This document shows positions 1 through 11,048 of a DNA stretch of 64,000 nucleotides, one piece after another. The stretch is taken from positions 682,001-746,000 of the forward strand of contig CAVTYQ010000007.1 of assembly GCA_963739005.1 (NCBI GenBank), written 5' to 3'. The stretch's first letter is position 1, and each line of letters begins with the position of its first letter. The stretch is from DASWJZ01 sp963739005. GTDB taxonomy: Bacteria; Pseudomonadota; Alphaproteobacteria; Rhizobiales; Afifellaceae. The position numbers were made by a program, and so were the translations under genes. The notes below the pieces were generated by a model. The model was not told where the DNA came from. It was given only the letters and a program-made list of their open reading frames with translations, and made no database searches.

Positions 1-1
1 C

Positions 2-715
2 GGCGGCGGGCTTGCGCTTTCCGTCGCCGGACCGAAGCAATGGGCGCTGCTCGCCAACATCTGCATCGTCGTCGGCGCGCTCGGCCTCGCCGGCGGGGTC
101 ATCGTCCTCGACCGGGCGTCGGTCACGTCGTTTCTTGCGATCGCGATCGGATTCGCCGTCGCCGGCGTGCTCGCGCGAAGCGGCTTGCTGATCGTCTTGT
201 CGGTGCTCGCCCTCTCCTCATGCCTCGGAGCGAGGACCGACTACGCGGAGGCGACCTATTTCCTCGGTATCGAGGAGCCGACCGCCACGATCGTTCTCTT
301 CAGCCTGCTGGCGCTCGTCACCTTCGTCCTTTCGAAAACGCTCCGCCACGACTTCGAGCGGCTGGCGCTAGTCGCATCGCGAACGTCGCTCCTTCTCGTC
401 AACCTCGGCTTCTGGATCGGGTCGCTCTGGGGCGACGAGGTCGAGGCCATCGGCCTGAAATTGTCCGATGTCGTCTTCGTTGTTGTTTGGGCGCTCGCGC
501 TGATCGGCGTCGGCGTCTGGGCCGCGCGGGCGAACCGGCGCTGGGTGGTCAATCTCGCCGCGGTCTTCGGCGCCATCCATTTCTACACGCAGTGGTTCGA
601 GCGCCTCGGCGCCGTCCCGATCGCAATTCTGCTCGCGGGCGTGGTCGCGCTCGGCTTCGCCCTCGCCCTCTGGCAGTTGAACAAAGGCCTATGGGAGAAA
701 CCGGCGGCCGCCTGA
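2..715 (+). CDS. Partial membrane protein (5' end outside window)
   Basis: The reading frame is open from the left edge, so the start lies upstream; 237 residues are visible. Several long hydrophobic stretches (around residues 17-75, 100-135, 150-175 and 205-230 of the visible part) indicate a polytopic inner-membrane protein. A short loop with the sequence GARTDYAEATYF lies in the middle. The overall look resembles DUF2157/DUF4401-type bacterial membrane proteins, but I see no decisive motif and give no function. It converges with the molybdopterin-related gene that follows on the other strand, 17 bases away. Confidence 0.7.
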   Translation, partial: GGGLALSVAGPKQWALLANICIVVGALGLAGGVIVLDRASVTSFLAIAIGFAVAGVLARSGLLIVLSVLALSSCLGARTDYAEATYFLGIEEPTATIVLFSLLALVTFVLSKTLRHDFERLALVASRTSLLLVNLGFWIGSLWGDEVEAIGLKLSDVVFVVVWALALIGVGVWAARANRRWVVNLAAVFGAIHFYTQWFERLGAVPIAILLAGVVALGFALALWQLNKGLWEKPAAA

Positions 716-732
716 GAGAGACAGGCGCGCCT

Positions 733-2340
<1,608 letters not shown>

Positions 2341-2347
2341 CGTGGGT

Positions 2348-3043
2348 CTAAGCGGCGATCCGCTCCGCCTGCCGGCCGCGCCGAAGCGCCGCGATGACCT
2401 CGGCGAGGATGGCGACGGCGATCTCGGCCGGCGACTGCGCGCCGATATCGACGCCGATCGGCGCGTGGATCTGCTCAAGGCGCGTGGGCGACGCGCCCTG
2501 TCCCGCCAGCCTCTCGATGCGCTTGCCGTGCGTCTTGCGGCTGCCAAGCGCGCCGACATAGAAGCATTCCGCGGAGAGCGCGGCGAGGATCGGCTGATCG
2601 TCGATTTTCGGATCGTGCGTCAGCGCGACAAGCCCGGTGAAAGCGTCGAGCGGCACGCTCTTCAGCGCCTCTTCCGGCCACTCGGCAAGGAGTTCGACGT
2701 CGGGGAAGCGCTCGGGCGTCGCGAAAGCGGTGCGCGGATCGATGATCGTCACGTCGAAGCCGGCGATCCGCGCCATCGGCGCGAGCGCCTGGCTGATATG
2801 GACTGCGCCGATCAGGACCAGACGCGGTGGCGGAACGTGGACGGTGAGGAAGGTGCGGCCGTCTTCCAGCATGCCGGAGCGGCCGGAACGGAGCCGCTTC
2901 TCCAGATCCGCGGCGAGCGGGTCCCTCCCCGCCGCCTCGCCGGCGACGAGGCGCTCCGCGCCGGTCACCGTGTCGGTCACGAGGACCGCGGCCCGGCGCG
3001 CGCGCCGCGCTTCATTTAGCCCCTTCAGGATGTCCAGCTTCAT
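2348..3043 (-). CDS. XdhC/CoxF-family molybdenum hydroxylase maturation protein (Rossmann domain)
   Basis: The 231-residue protein carries the XdhC C-terminal Rossmann-like domain: PRLVLIGAVHISQALAPMA, then VTIIDPRTAFATPERFP, LVALTHDPKIDDQPIL and FYVGALGSRKTHGKR. XdhC proteins bind molybdenum cofactor and help sulfurate and insert it into xanthine dehydrogenase or aerobic CO dehydrogenase-like enzymes. The usual N-terminal XdhC_CoxI domain is missing here but is encoded separately at 3700-4035, so the two halves are split genes. It lies directly upstream of the MoeA/MobA fusion gene and probably shares its transcript. Confidence 0.88.
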   Translation of the reverse strand: MKLDILKGLNEARRARRAAVLVTDTVTGAERLVAGEAAGRDPLAADLEKRLRSGRSGMLEDGRTFLTVHVPPPRLVLIGAVHISQALAPMARIAGFDVTIIDPRTAFATPERFPDVELLAEWPEEALKSVPLDAFTGLVALTHDPKIDDQPILAALSAECFYVGALGSRKTHGKRIERLAGQGASPTRLEQIHAPIGVDIGAQSPAEIAVAILAEVIAALRRGRQAERIAA

Positions 3044-3206
3044 CGAACCGCCATTCCCATCCGGATATCACGAAATCTAAATAGACCCGGCGGCGGCATT
3101 CCGCCACCACTCACGGAATCCCGGGCTCGGGTTCGTGCATCCGGCGCTTGCCGCGCTCCGAGCGAGGCCGCATGCTTCCGAACCAAGAAGAACTCGGGAG
3201 GACACA

Positions 3207-3692
3207 ATGAAAATGAAGGCAGGCGGCGTGATCCAGGTCGCCTACGTGGTGCGCGACCTCGAAGCGGCAATGACACGGCACTCGGACGTCGCCGGCGTCG
3301 GACCGTGGCACATCTACAAGTTCGAGCCCGGCAAGATCCAGAACTACATCTATCGCGGCAAGCCGGCGAACCACACCTGCTGGATCGCGGTCACGCCCAT
3401 GGGCGAGGGCCTCGGTTGCCAGGTTGAGCTGATGCAGCCGATCTCAGGCCGCTCGATCTACGACGAACACCTGGAGACGAAGGGCGAGGGCTTCCATCAC
3501 GTGAAGCTCTACTACCCGGACTGCGCCAAGGCGGTCGCCGAATATGCGAAGCGCGGCTATCCGGTCCTGCAGCAGGGCAAGATCGACGAGGACGAGCACT
3601 ACTATCTCGATACCGAAAAAGACTTCGGCTACATGATCGAGCTCGGCAACGCCGGAAAAATCCGCGCCCCGGAGCGCGTCTATCCGCAGTGA
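3207..3692 (+). CDS. VOC-family (glyoxalase/epimerase-like) protein
   Basis: A 161-residue protein of the vicinal oxygen chelate fold, with tandem beta-alpha-beta-beta-beta modules. The first is GGVIQVAYVVRDLEAAMTRH, and the second contains GEGFHHVKLYYPDCAKAV and ends DFGYMIELGN. The His and Glu of FHHVK and YMIELG are at the usual metal-ligand positions of methylmalonyl-CoA epimerase-like members. The start ATG at 3207 follows GGGAGGACACA; the ORF extends further upstream without support. It sits on the opposite strand between the two XdhC halves, which hints at, but does not prove, a link to a hydroxylase pathway. The substrate is unknown. Confidence 0.8.
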   Translation: MKMKAGGVIQVAYVVRDLEAAMTRHSDVAGVGPWHIYKFEPGKIQNYIYRGKPANHTCWIAVTPMGEGLGCQVELMQPISGRSIYDEHLETKGEGFHHVKLYYPDCAKAVAEYAKRGYPVLQQGKIDEDEHYYLDTEKDFGYMIELGNAGKIRAPERVYPQ

Positions 3693-3699
3693 GCGGCGC

Positions 3700-4035
3700 T
3701 CAGTCCAGCTTCTCTACGAAAACCTTGATGCGGCCGCCGCAAGAGAGGCCGACGCGCCAGGCCGTTTCGTCGGCGACGCCGAACTCCAGCATCCTCGGCT
3801 CGCCCGAGGCGATCACGTCGATCGCCTCCCCGACGACGGCGCCCTCGACGCAGCCGCCCGAGACGGAGCCCTCGAAGTTCCCCTCCCCGTCGACCGCGAG
3901 ATGGCTGCCGACCGGGCGCGGGGCGGAGCCCCAGGTCTCAACGACGGTAGCGAGCGCCACGTCGCGCCCCTCGGCGCGCCAGCGCTCCGCCGCGGCAAGC
4001 ACGTCGAGATGGGGATCGACCGAAGCTTCGCTCAT
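3700..4035 (-). CDS. XdhC_CoxI N-terminal domain protein
   Basis: A 111-residue protein made only of the XdhC/CoxI N-terminal domain: DVALATVVETWGSAPRPVGSH, then GNFEGSVSGGCVEGAVVGEA and a C-terminal LSCGGRIKVFVEKLD. The SGGCVEG and SCGGR signatures are diagnostic. It complements the Rossmann-domain XdhC protein at 2348-3043, and together they would equal one full XdhC. Two ATG codons overlap (4038 and 4035); I chose the second because AGGGAG lies 7 bases upstream of it. It converges with the VOC gene, 7 bases away. Confidence 0.87.
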   Translation of the reverse strand: MSEASVDPHLDVLAAAERWRAEGRDVALATVVETWGSAPRPVGSHLAVDGEGNFEGSVSGGCVEGAVVGEAIDVIASGEPRMLEFGVADETAWRVGLSCGGRIKVFVEKLD

Positions 4036-4129
4036 CATGGCGCTCCCTGACGGAACCGAAGGACGACAGCGCTGAAACTTAGGTGCGCCGCAGAGGCGGC
4101 GCAAGCGTTCGACCAGACAGCGGGCGGGG

Positions 4130-5269
4130 TCAACGCTTGGCGTCTTCCACCTTCAGCCAATCGATGTCCATTGTCGCCGGGAACGGCAGATAGTCGCGAT
4201 AGTGACCGATCTTGAACTTGGTGACCGTGGGGTCGTCCGGTCGCTCACTGTAGTCGTAGCCGACCTTGCCGGTCACCGTAACGATCGGCCGCCCGCCGTC
4301 CTCGACCTCGATCCGGGCGCGCCCATCGCGGGTTGCCTGGACGCGAAAGCGCATCTCGACCCAGTTCCCAAGAGCGGTCGGGAGAATTGGGGCGTTTCCA
4401 TAAGTGACGTTGAGATCGGCAGAGCATGCGAGGTGCGGCGGATCGCCCGCTTTGGCCGACTCGCAATGGTCCGCCTTCCCCGTCGTCCAGACCGGGCTCA
4501 CCCCGTCCGGGTCCGGCGCCGATGCCACCAGGCAACGGCAGTCCTCGTCCTGAACCGTGACGTTGAGCACGCCGTCGTCGAAGCGCAGAGCAAGGAACGG
4601 GCTCGGCCCCCAATCGGGGCCGAACGTCTTTTCGTATCGCCTGCTGAGCGGTTCCTCCTTCCACTGGGCAATGACCCAACGGATGGAGGTCCGCCTGTCG
4701 CCGAGGCTATCGGCGTCAGGCATCCGAAATCGGAACGAATACCAATGCGCCTCGTCGGAGGGCCACTTGGCTGTGAGGCGCAACTCCTGGCGCTCGATGC
4801 ATTCGTCCTCCTCGTGATGGCGATGCGCACGGAGTTCCACCTCGTCGGTGCAATAGGGGTCCTTTCCGGGTTCGGCCGGCACGGTTGAAGGGCGGACCGC
4901 CAATGTGCCGAAGAACCTCGGGCCGAGCGGCTCCGGCAGATCCAGCAAAGCCGGCTCGGGGCCGCCGCCGAACAGCGCAGCCGCCACCGCAGTGTGCGGT
5001 TTCCCGCATTCATAACCGGGGGCCGCGATGCGGCATTTGTTGCCGCCGAGCGAGAAATCGTTCACCGAGATCTCGGCGTAGTGCGTGTTCGCCTCGCCAG
5101 CGTCGTCGTGGAATGTCACTGGGGCGTTCAGGTTGTCGATCTGGCACGGACACCAGCGGCTGAGATCGAGTTTTCCGGCATTGAATTCTTCGTCGATCTC
5201 GGTCTGGGCGACGGCTCGACCGCCGCAGACAAGCGCGAGAGCGACAATCGGAAAAAGCGCGCGTCTCAT
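4130..5269 (-). CDS. Secreted polysaccharide-lyase-like protein
   Basis: The 379-residue protein starts with a clear Sec signal peptide (MRRALFPIVALALVCGGRAVAQ, cleavage probably after AVA-Q). The mature part resembles concanavalin-A-like bacterial polysaccharide lyases of the heparin-lyase-I type (Pfam Polysacc_lyase): HWYSFRFRMPDADSLGD, IRWVIAQWKE, and a C-terminal FKIGHYRD...MDIDWLKVED strand pair. Eight or more cysteines (CPCQ, CRIAAPGYEC, CTDE, CIE, CRC) suggest disulfides in the periplasm or outside the cell. The substrate cannot be read from sequence. It stands alone between the xdhC and nirK regions. Confidence 0.6.
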   Translation of the reverse strand: MRRALFPIVALALVCGGRAVAQTEIDEEFNAGKLDLSRWCPCQIDNLNAPVTFHDDAGEANTHYAEISVNDFSLGGNKCRIAAPGYECGKPHTAVAAALFGGGPEPALLDLPEPLGPRFFGTLAVRPSTVPAEPGKDPYCTDEVELRAHRHHEEDECIERQELRLTAKWPSDEAHWYSFRFRMPDADSLGDRRTSIRWVIAQWKEEPLSRRYEKTFGPDWGPSPFLALRFDDGVLNVTVQDEDCRCLVASAPDPDGVSPVWTTGKADHCESAKAGDPPHLACSADLNVTYGNAPILPTALGNWVEMRFRVQATRDGRARIEVEDGGRPIVTVTGKVGYDYSERPDDPTVTKFKIGHYRDYLPFPATMDIDWLKVEDAKR

Positions 5270-5322
5270 GGAATCGAGGACGTAAGCACGTCGGATTGAC
5301 CGCGCAAGCGCGGGCTCAACGT

Positions 5323-5346
5323 AAAAGGGCCCGCCGAGGCGCGCCC
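5323..5346 (-). terminator. Rho-independent terminator after nirK
   Basis: Read on the minus strand, a GC-rich hairpin with 9-base arms GGGCGCGCC and GGCGGGCCC (one mismatch) around a 2-base loop is followed by TTTT. It lies 22 bases past the nirK stop. Confidence 0.7.
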
Positions 5347-5367
5347 TTCTTCGCGACTTTGTCGCCG

Positions 5368-6495
5368 TCAGTGCGCCATGCCCATCTTCTCAGGCGCCTC
5401 GTTGGGCTTGAAGATGTCCGGCTGCGGCTCGCCGTCGACGACGAGCTGGCCGATCAGGCCGCGCGCCGCCCGCGACAAGGCATGGTCAACGAGCATGTAG
5501 GTGCCGGGCACCTCGACCTTGAAGTCGACCGCTGTGGCGCCGCCGGGCGGAACCGTTACCGTCTGCACGTCGGTCAGCGGCGCGGAGGTCAGCGAGGCGA
5601 GGTTGTAGACATGGTCGAACATCTCGCCGATGACATGGAAGCTCGAGGTCTTGTTCGGGCCGCCGACGCCGAAGAAGATGCGGACGGTCTCGCCGACCTT
5701 GGCGTGGAGCGCGTTGTCGCCGGTGAGAGCGTTCGCGGCGCCGTTGAAGACGTAGTACTCCGGCATCTCGTTCATGAGCTTGTCGTAGCTTTCGCTCAGC
5801 TCGCCCTTCGTGCCGAACGCCTGCTCCGTGTAGACTTCGCCCTGCATCACGTAGAACTCGTGATCGACCTTCGGCAGGCCGCCTTCCGGCTCGACCAGGA
5901 TCAATCCGTACATGCCGTTGGCGATGTGCTGTGCGGCCATCGGAACCGCGCAGTGGTAGACGAAAAGCCCGGCCTTCAGCGCCTTGAAGGTGAAACCCTT
6001 CGTGGCTCCGGGATCGGCCACGGTGGCGACGCCGCCACCGCCCGGACCGGTCACGGCGTGGAAGTCCACGTTGTGCTGCATCCAACTGTCTTCGTGGTTC
6101 TTCAGGCTGACCTCGACGGTGTCGCCAACGCGGACGCGGATGAACGGACCGGGCACCTGGCCGCCAAAGGTCCAATAGCGGTAGCTGGTGCCGTCAGCGA
6201 GCGTGCCCTCCCGCTCGATCGTCTCGAGCGCGACGCGTACCATCTCGGGTCGGCGGTCGCCGATCGCCGCCGGCAGATCGCTCGGTGAGCGAATGATCGA
6301 CGCCGGGAGCGTGGCAGGGATCATGTTGTGTGCGAGCGGAACCTCAGCGGTCACGGCGGCGTGCGCCGTGCTCGCCATCAGATCCGCCCTCATGCCGAAC
6401 GGCGCGGTCGCCACAGCAATGAGCACGCCGGCGCCCAGCAGAGCACCCGCCGCCCCAAGCAGCACCCGATCGTTTCTGTCGCTGAGCAGTTTCAT
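5368..6495 (-). CDS. nirK: Copper-containing nitrite reductase, class II type
   Basis: This 375-residue periplasmic enzyme would reduce nitrite to NO. It has two cupredoxin domains after a long hydrophobic leader ending STAHA. The copper motifs are present: MQHNVDFH (type 1 His, catalytic Asp, type 2 His); VYHCAVPMAAQHIANGM (type 2 His, type 1 Cys, His, Met); SFHVIGEMFDHVY; and LVDHALSRA (second-domain His). The eight-residue step from Cys to the next His, with HIANGMYG, matches class II enzymes such as AniA rather than class I rhizobial NirK. The start ATG at 6495 follows AAGGATACGACG. It is transcribed away from an NnrR-like regulator with a box between them. No nor or nos genes are in the window. 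Confidence 0.93.
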   Translation of the reverse strand: MKLLSDRNDRVLLGAAGALLGAGVLIAVATAPFGMRADLMASTAHAAVTAEVPLAHNMIPATLPASIIRSPSDLPAAIGDRRPEMVRVALETIEREGTLADGTSYRYWTFGGQVPGPFIRVRVGDTVEVSLKNHEDSWMQHNVDFHAVTGPGGGGVATVADPGATKGFTFKALKAGLFVYHCAVPMAAQHIANGMYGLILVEPEGGLPKVDHEFYVMQGEVYTEQAFGTKGELSESYDKLMNEMPEYYVFNGAANALTGDNALHAKVGETVRIFFGVGGPNKTSSFHVIGEMFDHVYNLASLTSAPLTDVQTVTVPPGGATAVDFKVEVPGTYMLVDHALSRAARGLIGQLVVDGEPQPDIFKPNEAPEKMGMAH

Positions 6496-6562
6496 CGTCG
6501 TATCCTTTCGGCCGCTCTGTCGTTTCAACGTGCCGTATCTATGCAAGGATCGGCCGAGGCTA

Positions 6563-6578
6563 TTTGACCCGGCGCAAA
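6563..6578. promoter_or_regulatory. NnrR/FNR-type box between nirK and its regulator
   Basis: TTTGACCCGGCGCAAA has the TTTG-N8-CAAA dyad typical of NnrR/DNR sites. Its GC-rich centre differs from the FNR consensus TTGAT-N4-ATCAA. It lies 67 bases upstream of the nirK start and 60 bases upstream of the crp/fnr gene, so it could serve either promoter. Assignment to the neighbouring regulator is inference from position. Confidence 0.7.
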
Positions 6579-6638
6579 CAAAAATGACTTTAGAACTCCG
6601 TATTTCTACGGAGGCCGACGCGCCCAGAGAGGCTGGAC

Positions 6639-7337
6639 ATGCCGCAAACGGACACTTCGCTCGTTAAGGACTTCCCGATCTTCAAGAATATCGAGGAAGC
6701 GGACCTTCGCGCCGTGCTTCAAGCGGCGCAGACGCGGCGGATTCCAAAGAAGGAGACCGTCTTCGCGCAGGGACAGCCGGCGACGGATTTCTTCGTTCTC
6801 ATGCACGGCCACCTGAAGGTCGTGCAGACGACGACGGACGGTCAGCAGATCATCGTGCGGATCGTCCAGCCCGGAGAGATTTTCGGCGTCGCGATGGCGC
6901 TCGGCAGGCCCGACTATCCCGGCACCGCCGTCGCGATCGAGGAGAGCATCGCGCTCGTCTGGCCGTCATCGGCCTGGCCGAGGCTCGTGGCGCGGGCGCC
7001 GGCGCTTGCCGTCAACGCGCTGCAGACGGTCGGGCAGCGTCTGCAGGAGGCGCACGCGCGCATCCGCGAGTTCTCGACCGAAGAGGTCGAGCGGCGCGTG
7101 GCGCACCTTCTCCTCCGCATCGTCAAGGCAAGTGGGCAAGGCCCCGGCAAGGCGGCGGACGTGGAATTCCCGATGACGCGCCAGGATGTCGCCGAGATGA
7201 CCGGCACCACGCTCTTCACGGTGAGCCGCATCCTGAGCAGCTGGGAGCAGGACGGAATTGTCGCCGGCGGCCGCGGCCGGATATCGGTCAAAGAGCCGGT
7301 CAGGCTGCGCGCGATCGCCGAGCGCGTTCCGAGTTGA
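6639..7337 (+). CDS. Crp/Fnr-family regulator, NnrR-like
   Basis: A 232-residue regulator with an N-terminal cyclic-nucleotide-binding fold (about residues 13-125; GEIFGVAMALGRPDYPGTAVA) and a C-terminal Crp winged helix (about 150-225; TRQDVAEMTGTTLFTVSRILSSWEQDG). There are no cysteines for an FNR iron-sulfur cluster. Its divergent position to nirK and the TTTG-N8-CAAA box between them suggest an NnrR-type activator that responds to nitric oxide. A GAGAGG ribosome site lies about 8 bases before the ATG. The NnrR assignment rests on context and the missing cysteines. Confidence 0.85.
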   Translation: MPQTDTSLVKDFPIFKNIEEADLRAVLQAAQTRRIPKKETVFAQGQPATDFFVLMHGHLKVVQTTTDGQQIIVRIVQPGEIFGVAMALGRPDYPGTAVAIEESIALVWPSSAWPRLVARAPALAVNALQTVGQRLQEAHARIREFSTEEVERRVAHLLLRIVKASGQGPGKAADVEFPMTRQDVAEMTGTTLFTVSRILSSWEQDGIVAGGRGRISVKEPVRLRAIAERVPS

Positions 7338-7340
7338 CGC

Positions 7341-7363
7341 GTCCGCCGCGAGACGCGGCGGAC
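7341..7363. terminator. Hairpin between convergent genes
   Basis: A perfect 10-base inverted repeat (GTCCGCCGCG, loop AGA, CGCGGCGGAC) fills the 30-base gap between the converging regulator and ABC ATPase genes. No T-tract follows on either strand, so it is a weak or bidirectional terminator at best. Confidence 0.5.
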
Positions 7364-7367
7364 AGCG

Positions 7368-8429
<1,062 letters not shown>

Positions 8430-8638
8430 CTGACGCTCGTTCCCCTCAGCTTTGTCGCGCGCACGCGCATGCCCGACCCTTCACGGCCGTTCGAAGAATG
8501 ATTGCATGGCGGTCCAGGTCTGCCAACCGGAAAGCCCCATTCCGGATTTGAACCTGAAGCTGCGCCGTTTTCCGTTCGGACCGAAGGGGCGTTTGGAGTA
8601 AAAGGGCCGCGAAACTGCCGCACCGGGAAATTCCACCG

Positions 8639-11038
8639 ATGACGATCTCGACGGATCGCCTGAACCTCCTCGCCGAGATCGAGCGCAAAGTGCTCTGGCT
8701 CGCGACCTGGACGATTCACAACGCCAATCACCTGCGCGACACCGGCGATGGGGTGAAGGTCGGCGGCCACCAGGCATCGTCGGCGTCGCTCGCCACCGTC
8801 ATGACCGCGCTCTATTTCTCCGTGCTCAAGCCGGAGGACCGGGTCGCGGTGAAGCCGCATGCGAGCCCGATCTTCCACGCCATCCAGTACCTGCTCGGCA
8901 AGCAGAGCCGCGAGAAGCTGGAGGCTTTTCGCGCTTTCGGCGGGGCGCAGTCATACCCGTCGCGAACCAAGGACGCCGACGACGTGGACTTCTCGACGGG
9001 CTCCGTCGGTCTCGGCGTGGCGCAGACCGTCTTCGCCAGCCTCGTGCAGGACTACGTGAAGGCGCACGGCTGGGGTGGGGCGCGTCCGGAAGGGCGAATG
9101 ATCGCGCTGGTCGGCGACGCCGAGCTCGATGAGGGAAATGTCTTCGAGGCGCTCTTCGAAGGTTGGAAGAAAGGCCTTCGCAATACGTGGTGGGTGATCG
9201 ACTACAACCGGCAGAGCCTCGACGCCGTGGTGAGCGAGGGTCTGTACGCGCGCTTCGTGGACATCTTCCGCTCGCTCGGCTGGGAGGTCGTCGTTCTGAA
9301 ATACGGGCGGCTGCTTGAGGCGGCATTCGCCGAGCGCGGCGGCGAGGCGTTTCGCGAATGGATCGATTCCTGCCCGAACCCCGAATATTCCGGGCTCGTC
9401 TTCCAGGGCGGCGCGGCGTGGCGCAGGCGCCTCGAAGCGGACATCGGAGGACGCCCCGGCGTCGCTGAGCTGCTTCGCTCGCGCGACGACGCGGCGCTGG
9501 CGCGGCTGATGACCAACCTCGCCGGACACGATCTTCCGACGCTGGTCGAGGCCTTCGAAGGGATCGACCACGACCGGCCGGTCTGCTTCCTCGCCTACAC
9601 GGTCAAGGGCTACGGCCTGCCGCTCGCCGGTCACAAGGACAACCACGCCGGTCTCATGACCGAGGCGCAGATGGAAACCTTCCGGCAAGGGATGAACATC
9701 CGGCAGGGGCATGAATGGGAACCGTTCGAGGGGCTCTCGACGCCGCCCGAAACGCTTCGCTCTTTCCTTCGCGATGTCGCTTTCGGAAAGGGCGGCGGGC
9801 GGCGGCGCGCATCCGACCACATCGCAGTCCCGGAGACGCTCACCGTCCCCGCGCAGCCGGTCGCTTCGACGCAACAGGGCTTCGGTCAGATCCTGAACGA
9901 GATCGCGCGCGGGAAATCGACGCTCGCCGAGCGCATGGTGACGACGTCACCGGACGTGACGGTCTCCACCAATCTCGGTCCGTGGGTGAACCGGCGCGGC
10001 CTCTTCGGCCGCGAGGCTGTGGCCGATGTCTTCAAAAAGGAGCGCATTCCTTCGACGTTCGCCTGGGAGGTCTCGCCCGCCGGCCAGCACTTCGAACTCG
10101 GCATCGCAGAGAACAACCTCTTCCTGCTCCTCTCCGCGCTCGGGCTCTCGCATTCCCTCTTCGGCGAGCGGCTCTTCCCGGTCGGCACACTCTACGACCC
10201 ATTCATCGCGCGCGGACTCGATGCGCTGAACTACGCCTGCTATCAGGACGCCCGTTTCATCCTGGTGGCGACGCCGTCGGGCGTGAGCCTTGCGCCGGAG
10301 GGCGGCGCGCACCAGTCAATCGGGTCGCCGCTCATCGGCATTAGCCAGGACGGCATCGCCGCCTTCGAGCCGGCTTTCGTGGACGAGCTCGCCGCGATCC
10401 TCGCCTGGTCGTTCGACTACCTGCAGCGAAACGGCGAAGGCCAGCCGGACGAGCGCAACTGGCTCCGCGATGAGACGGGCGGCTCCGTCTATCTTCGGCT
10501 CTCCACGCGGCCGCTCGAACAGCCCTCACGGACGCTCGACGCCGACCTGAAGCGCGCGGTCGTCGATGGCGCCTACTGGCTGCGCGAACCCGGCCCGAAC
10601 CCGGAGGTGGTGGTCGCCTATCAGGGCGCCGTCGCGTCGGAGGCGATCGCCGCGGTCGGGCTGATGGCGGAGGATCGGCGCGACGTCGGGCTCCTGGCTG
10701 TCACGTCGGCGGACCGGCTGAACGCCGGCTGGACCGCCGCGCAGCGGCAGCGCGAGCGCGGCTTGGTGCATGCGCTAAGCCACGTCGAGCGGCTGCTCAA
10801 GCCACTGCCGCGGCACTGCGCGCTCGTCACGGTGATCGACGGGCATCCGGCGACGCTCGGCTGGCTCGGCGCGGTGTGCGGCCACAGGACACGCGCGCTC
10901 GGCGTGGAACACTTCGGCCAGTCCGGATCGGTCGGCGACCTCTATCGCCACTTCGGCATCGACGCCGACGGCATTCTTTCCGCAGCCGAGACGATCGCGG
11001 CGGGCAAACCCATCCGGCACCTCAGGATGCTGGCCTGA
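8639..11038 (+). CDS. AceE-like transketolase-family protein (homodimeric pyruvate dehydrogenase E1 type)
   Basis: A 799-residue thiamine diphosphate enzyme with an N-terminal transketolase domain, pyrimidine-binding domain and C-terminal domain. The ThDP/metal motif is GDAELDEGNVFEALFEGWKKGLRN...DYNRQSLD (about residues 158-195), closely like GDGEMDEPE...NCNLQRLDG of AceE. HASPIFHAIQYLLG and GSVGLGVAQTVFAS also fit the AceE group. Length and architecture point to a homodimeric 2-oxoacid dehydrogenase E1. No E2 or E3 gene is adjacent, so the true partner and substrate are unclear. The start ATG has only a weak upstream ribosome site. Confidence 0.78.
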   Translation: MTISTDRLNLLAEIERKVLWLATWTIHNANHLRDTGDGVKVGGHQASSASLATVMTALYFSVLKPEDRVAVKPHASPIFHAIQYLLGKQSREKLEAFRAFGGAQSYPSRTKDADDVDFSTGSVGLGVAQTVFASLVQDYVKAHGWGGARPEGRMIALVGDAELDEGNVFEALFEGWKKGLRNTWWVIDYNRQSLDAVVSEGLYARFVDIFRSLGWEVVVLKYGRLLEAAFAERGGEAFREWIDSCPNPEYSGLVFQGGAAWRRRLEADIGGRPGVAELLRSRDDAALARLMTNLAGHDLPTLVEAFEGIDHDRPVCFLAYTVKGYGLPLAGHKDNHAGLMTEAQMETFRQGMNIRQGHEWEPFEGLSTPPETLRSFLRDVAFGKGGGRRRASDHIAVPETLTVPAQPVASTQQGFGQILNEIARGKSTLAERMVTTSPDVTVSTNLGPWVNRRGLFGREAVADVFKKERIPSTFAWEVSPAGQHFELGIAENNLFLLLSALGLSHSLFGERLFPVGTLYDPFIARGLDALNYACYQDARFILVATPSGVSLAPEGGAHQSIGSPLIGISQDGIAAFEPAFVDELAAILAWSFDYLQRNGEGQPDERNWLRDETGGSVYLRLSTRPLEQPSRTLDADLKRAVVDGAYWLREPGPNPEVVVAYQGAVASEAIAAVGLMAEDRRDVGLLAVTSADRLNAGWTAAQRQRERGLVHALSHVERLLKPLPRHCALVTVIDGHPATLGWLGAVCGHRTRALGVEHFGQSGSVGDLYRHFGIDADGILSAAETIAAGKPIRHLRMLA

Positions 11039-11048
11039 GCCGACGCGC

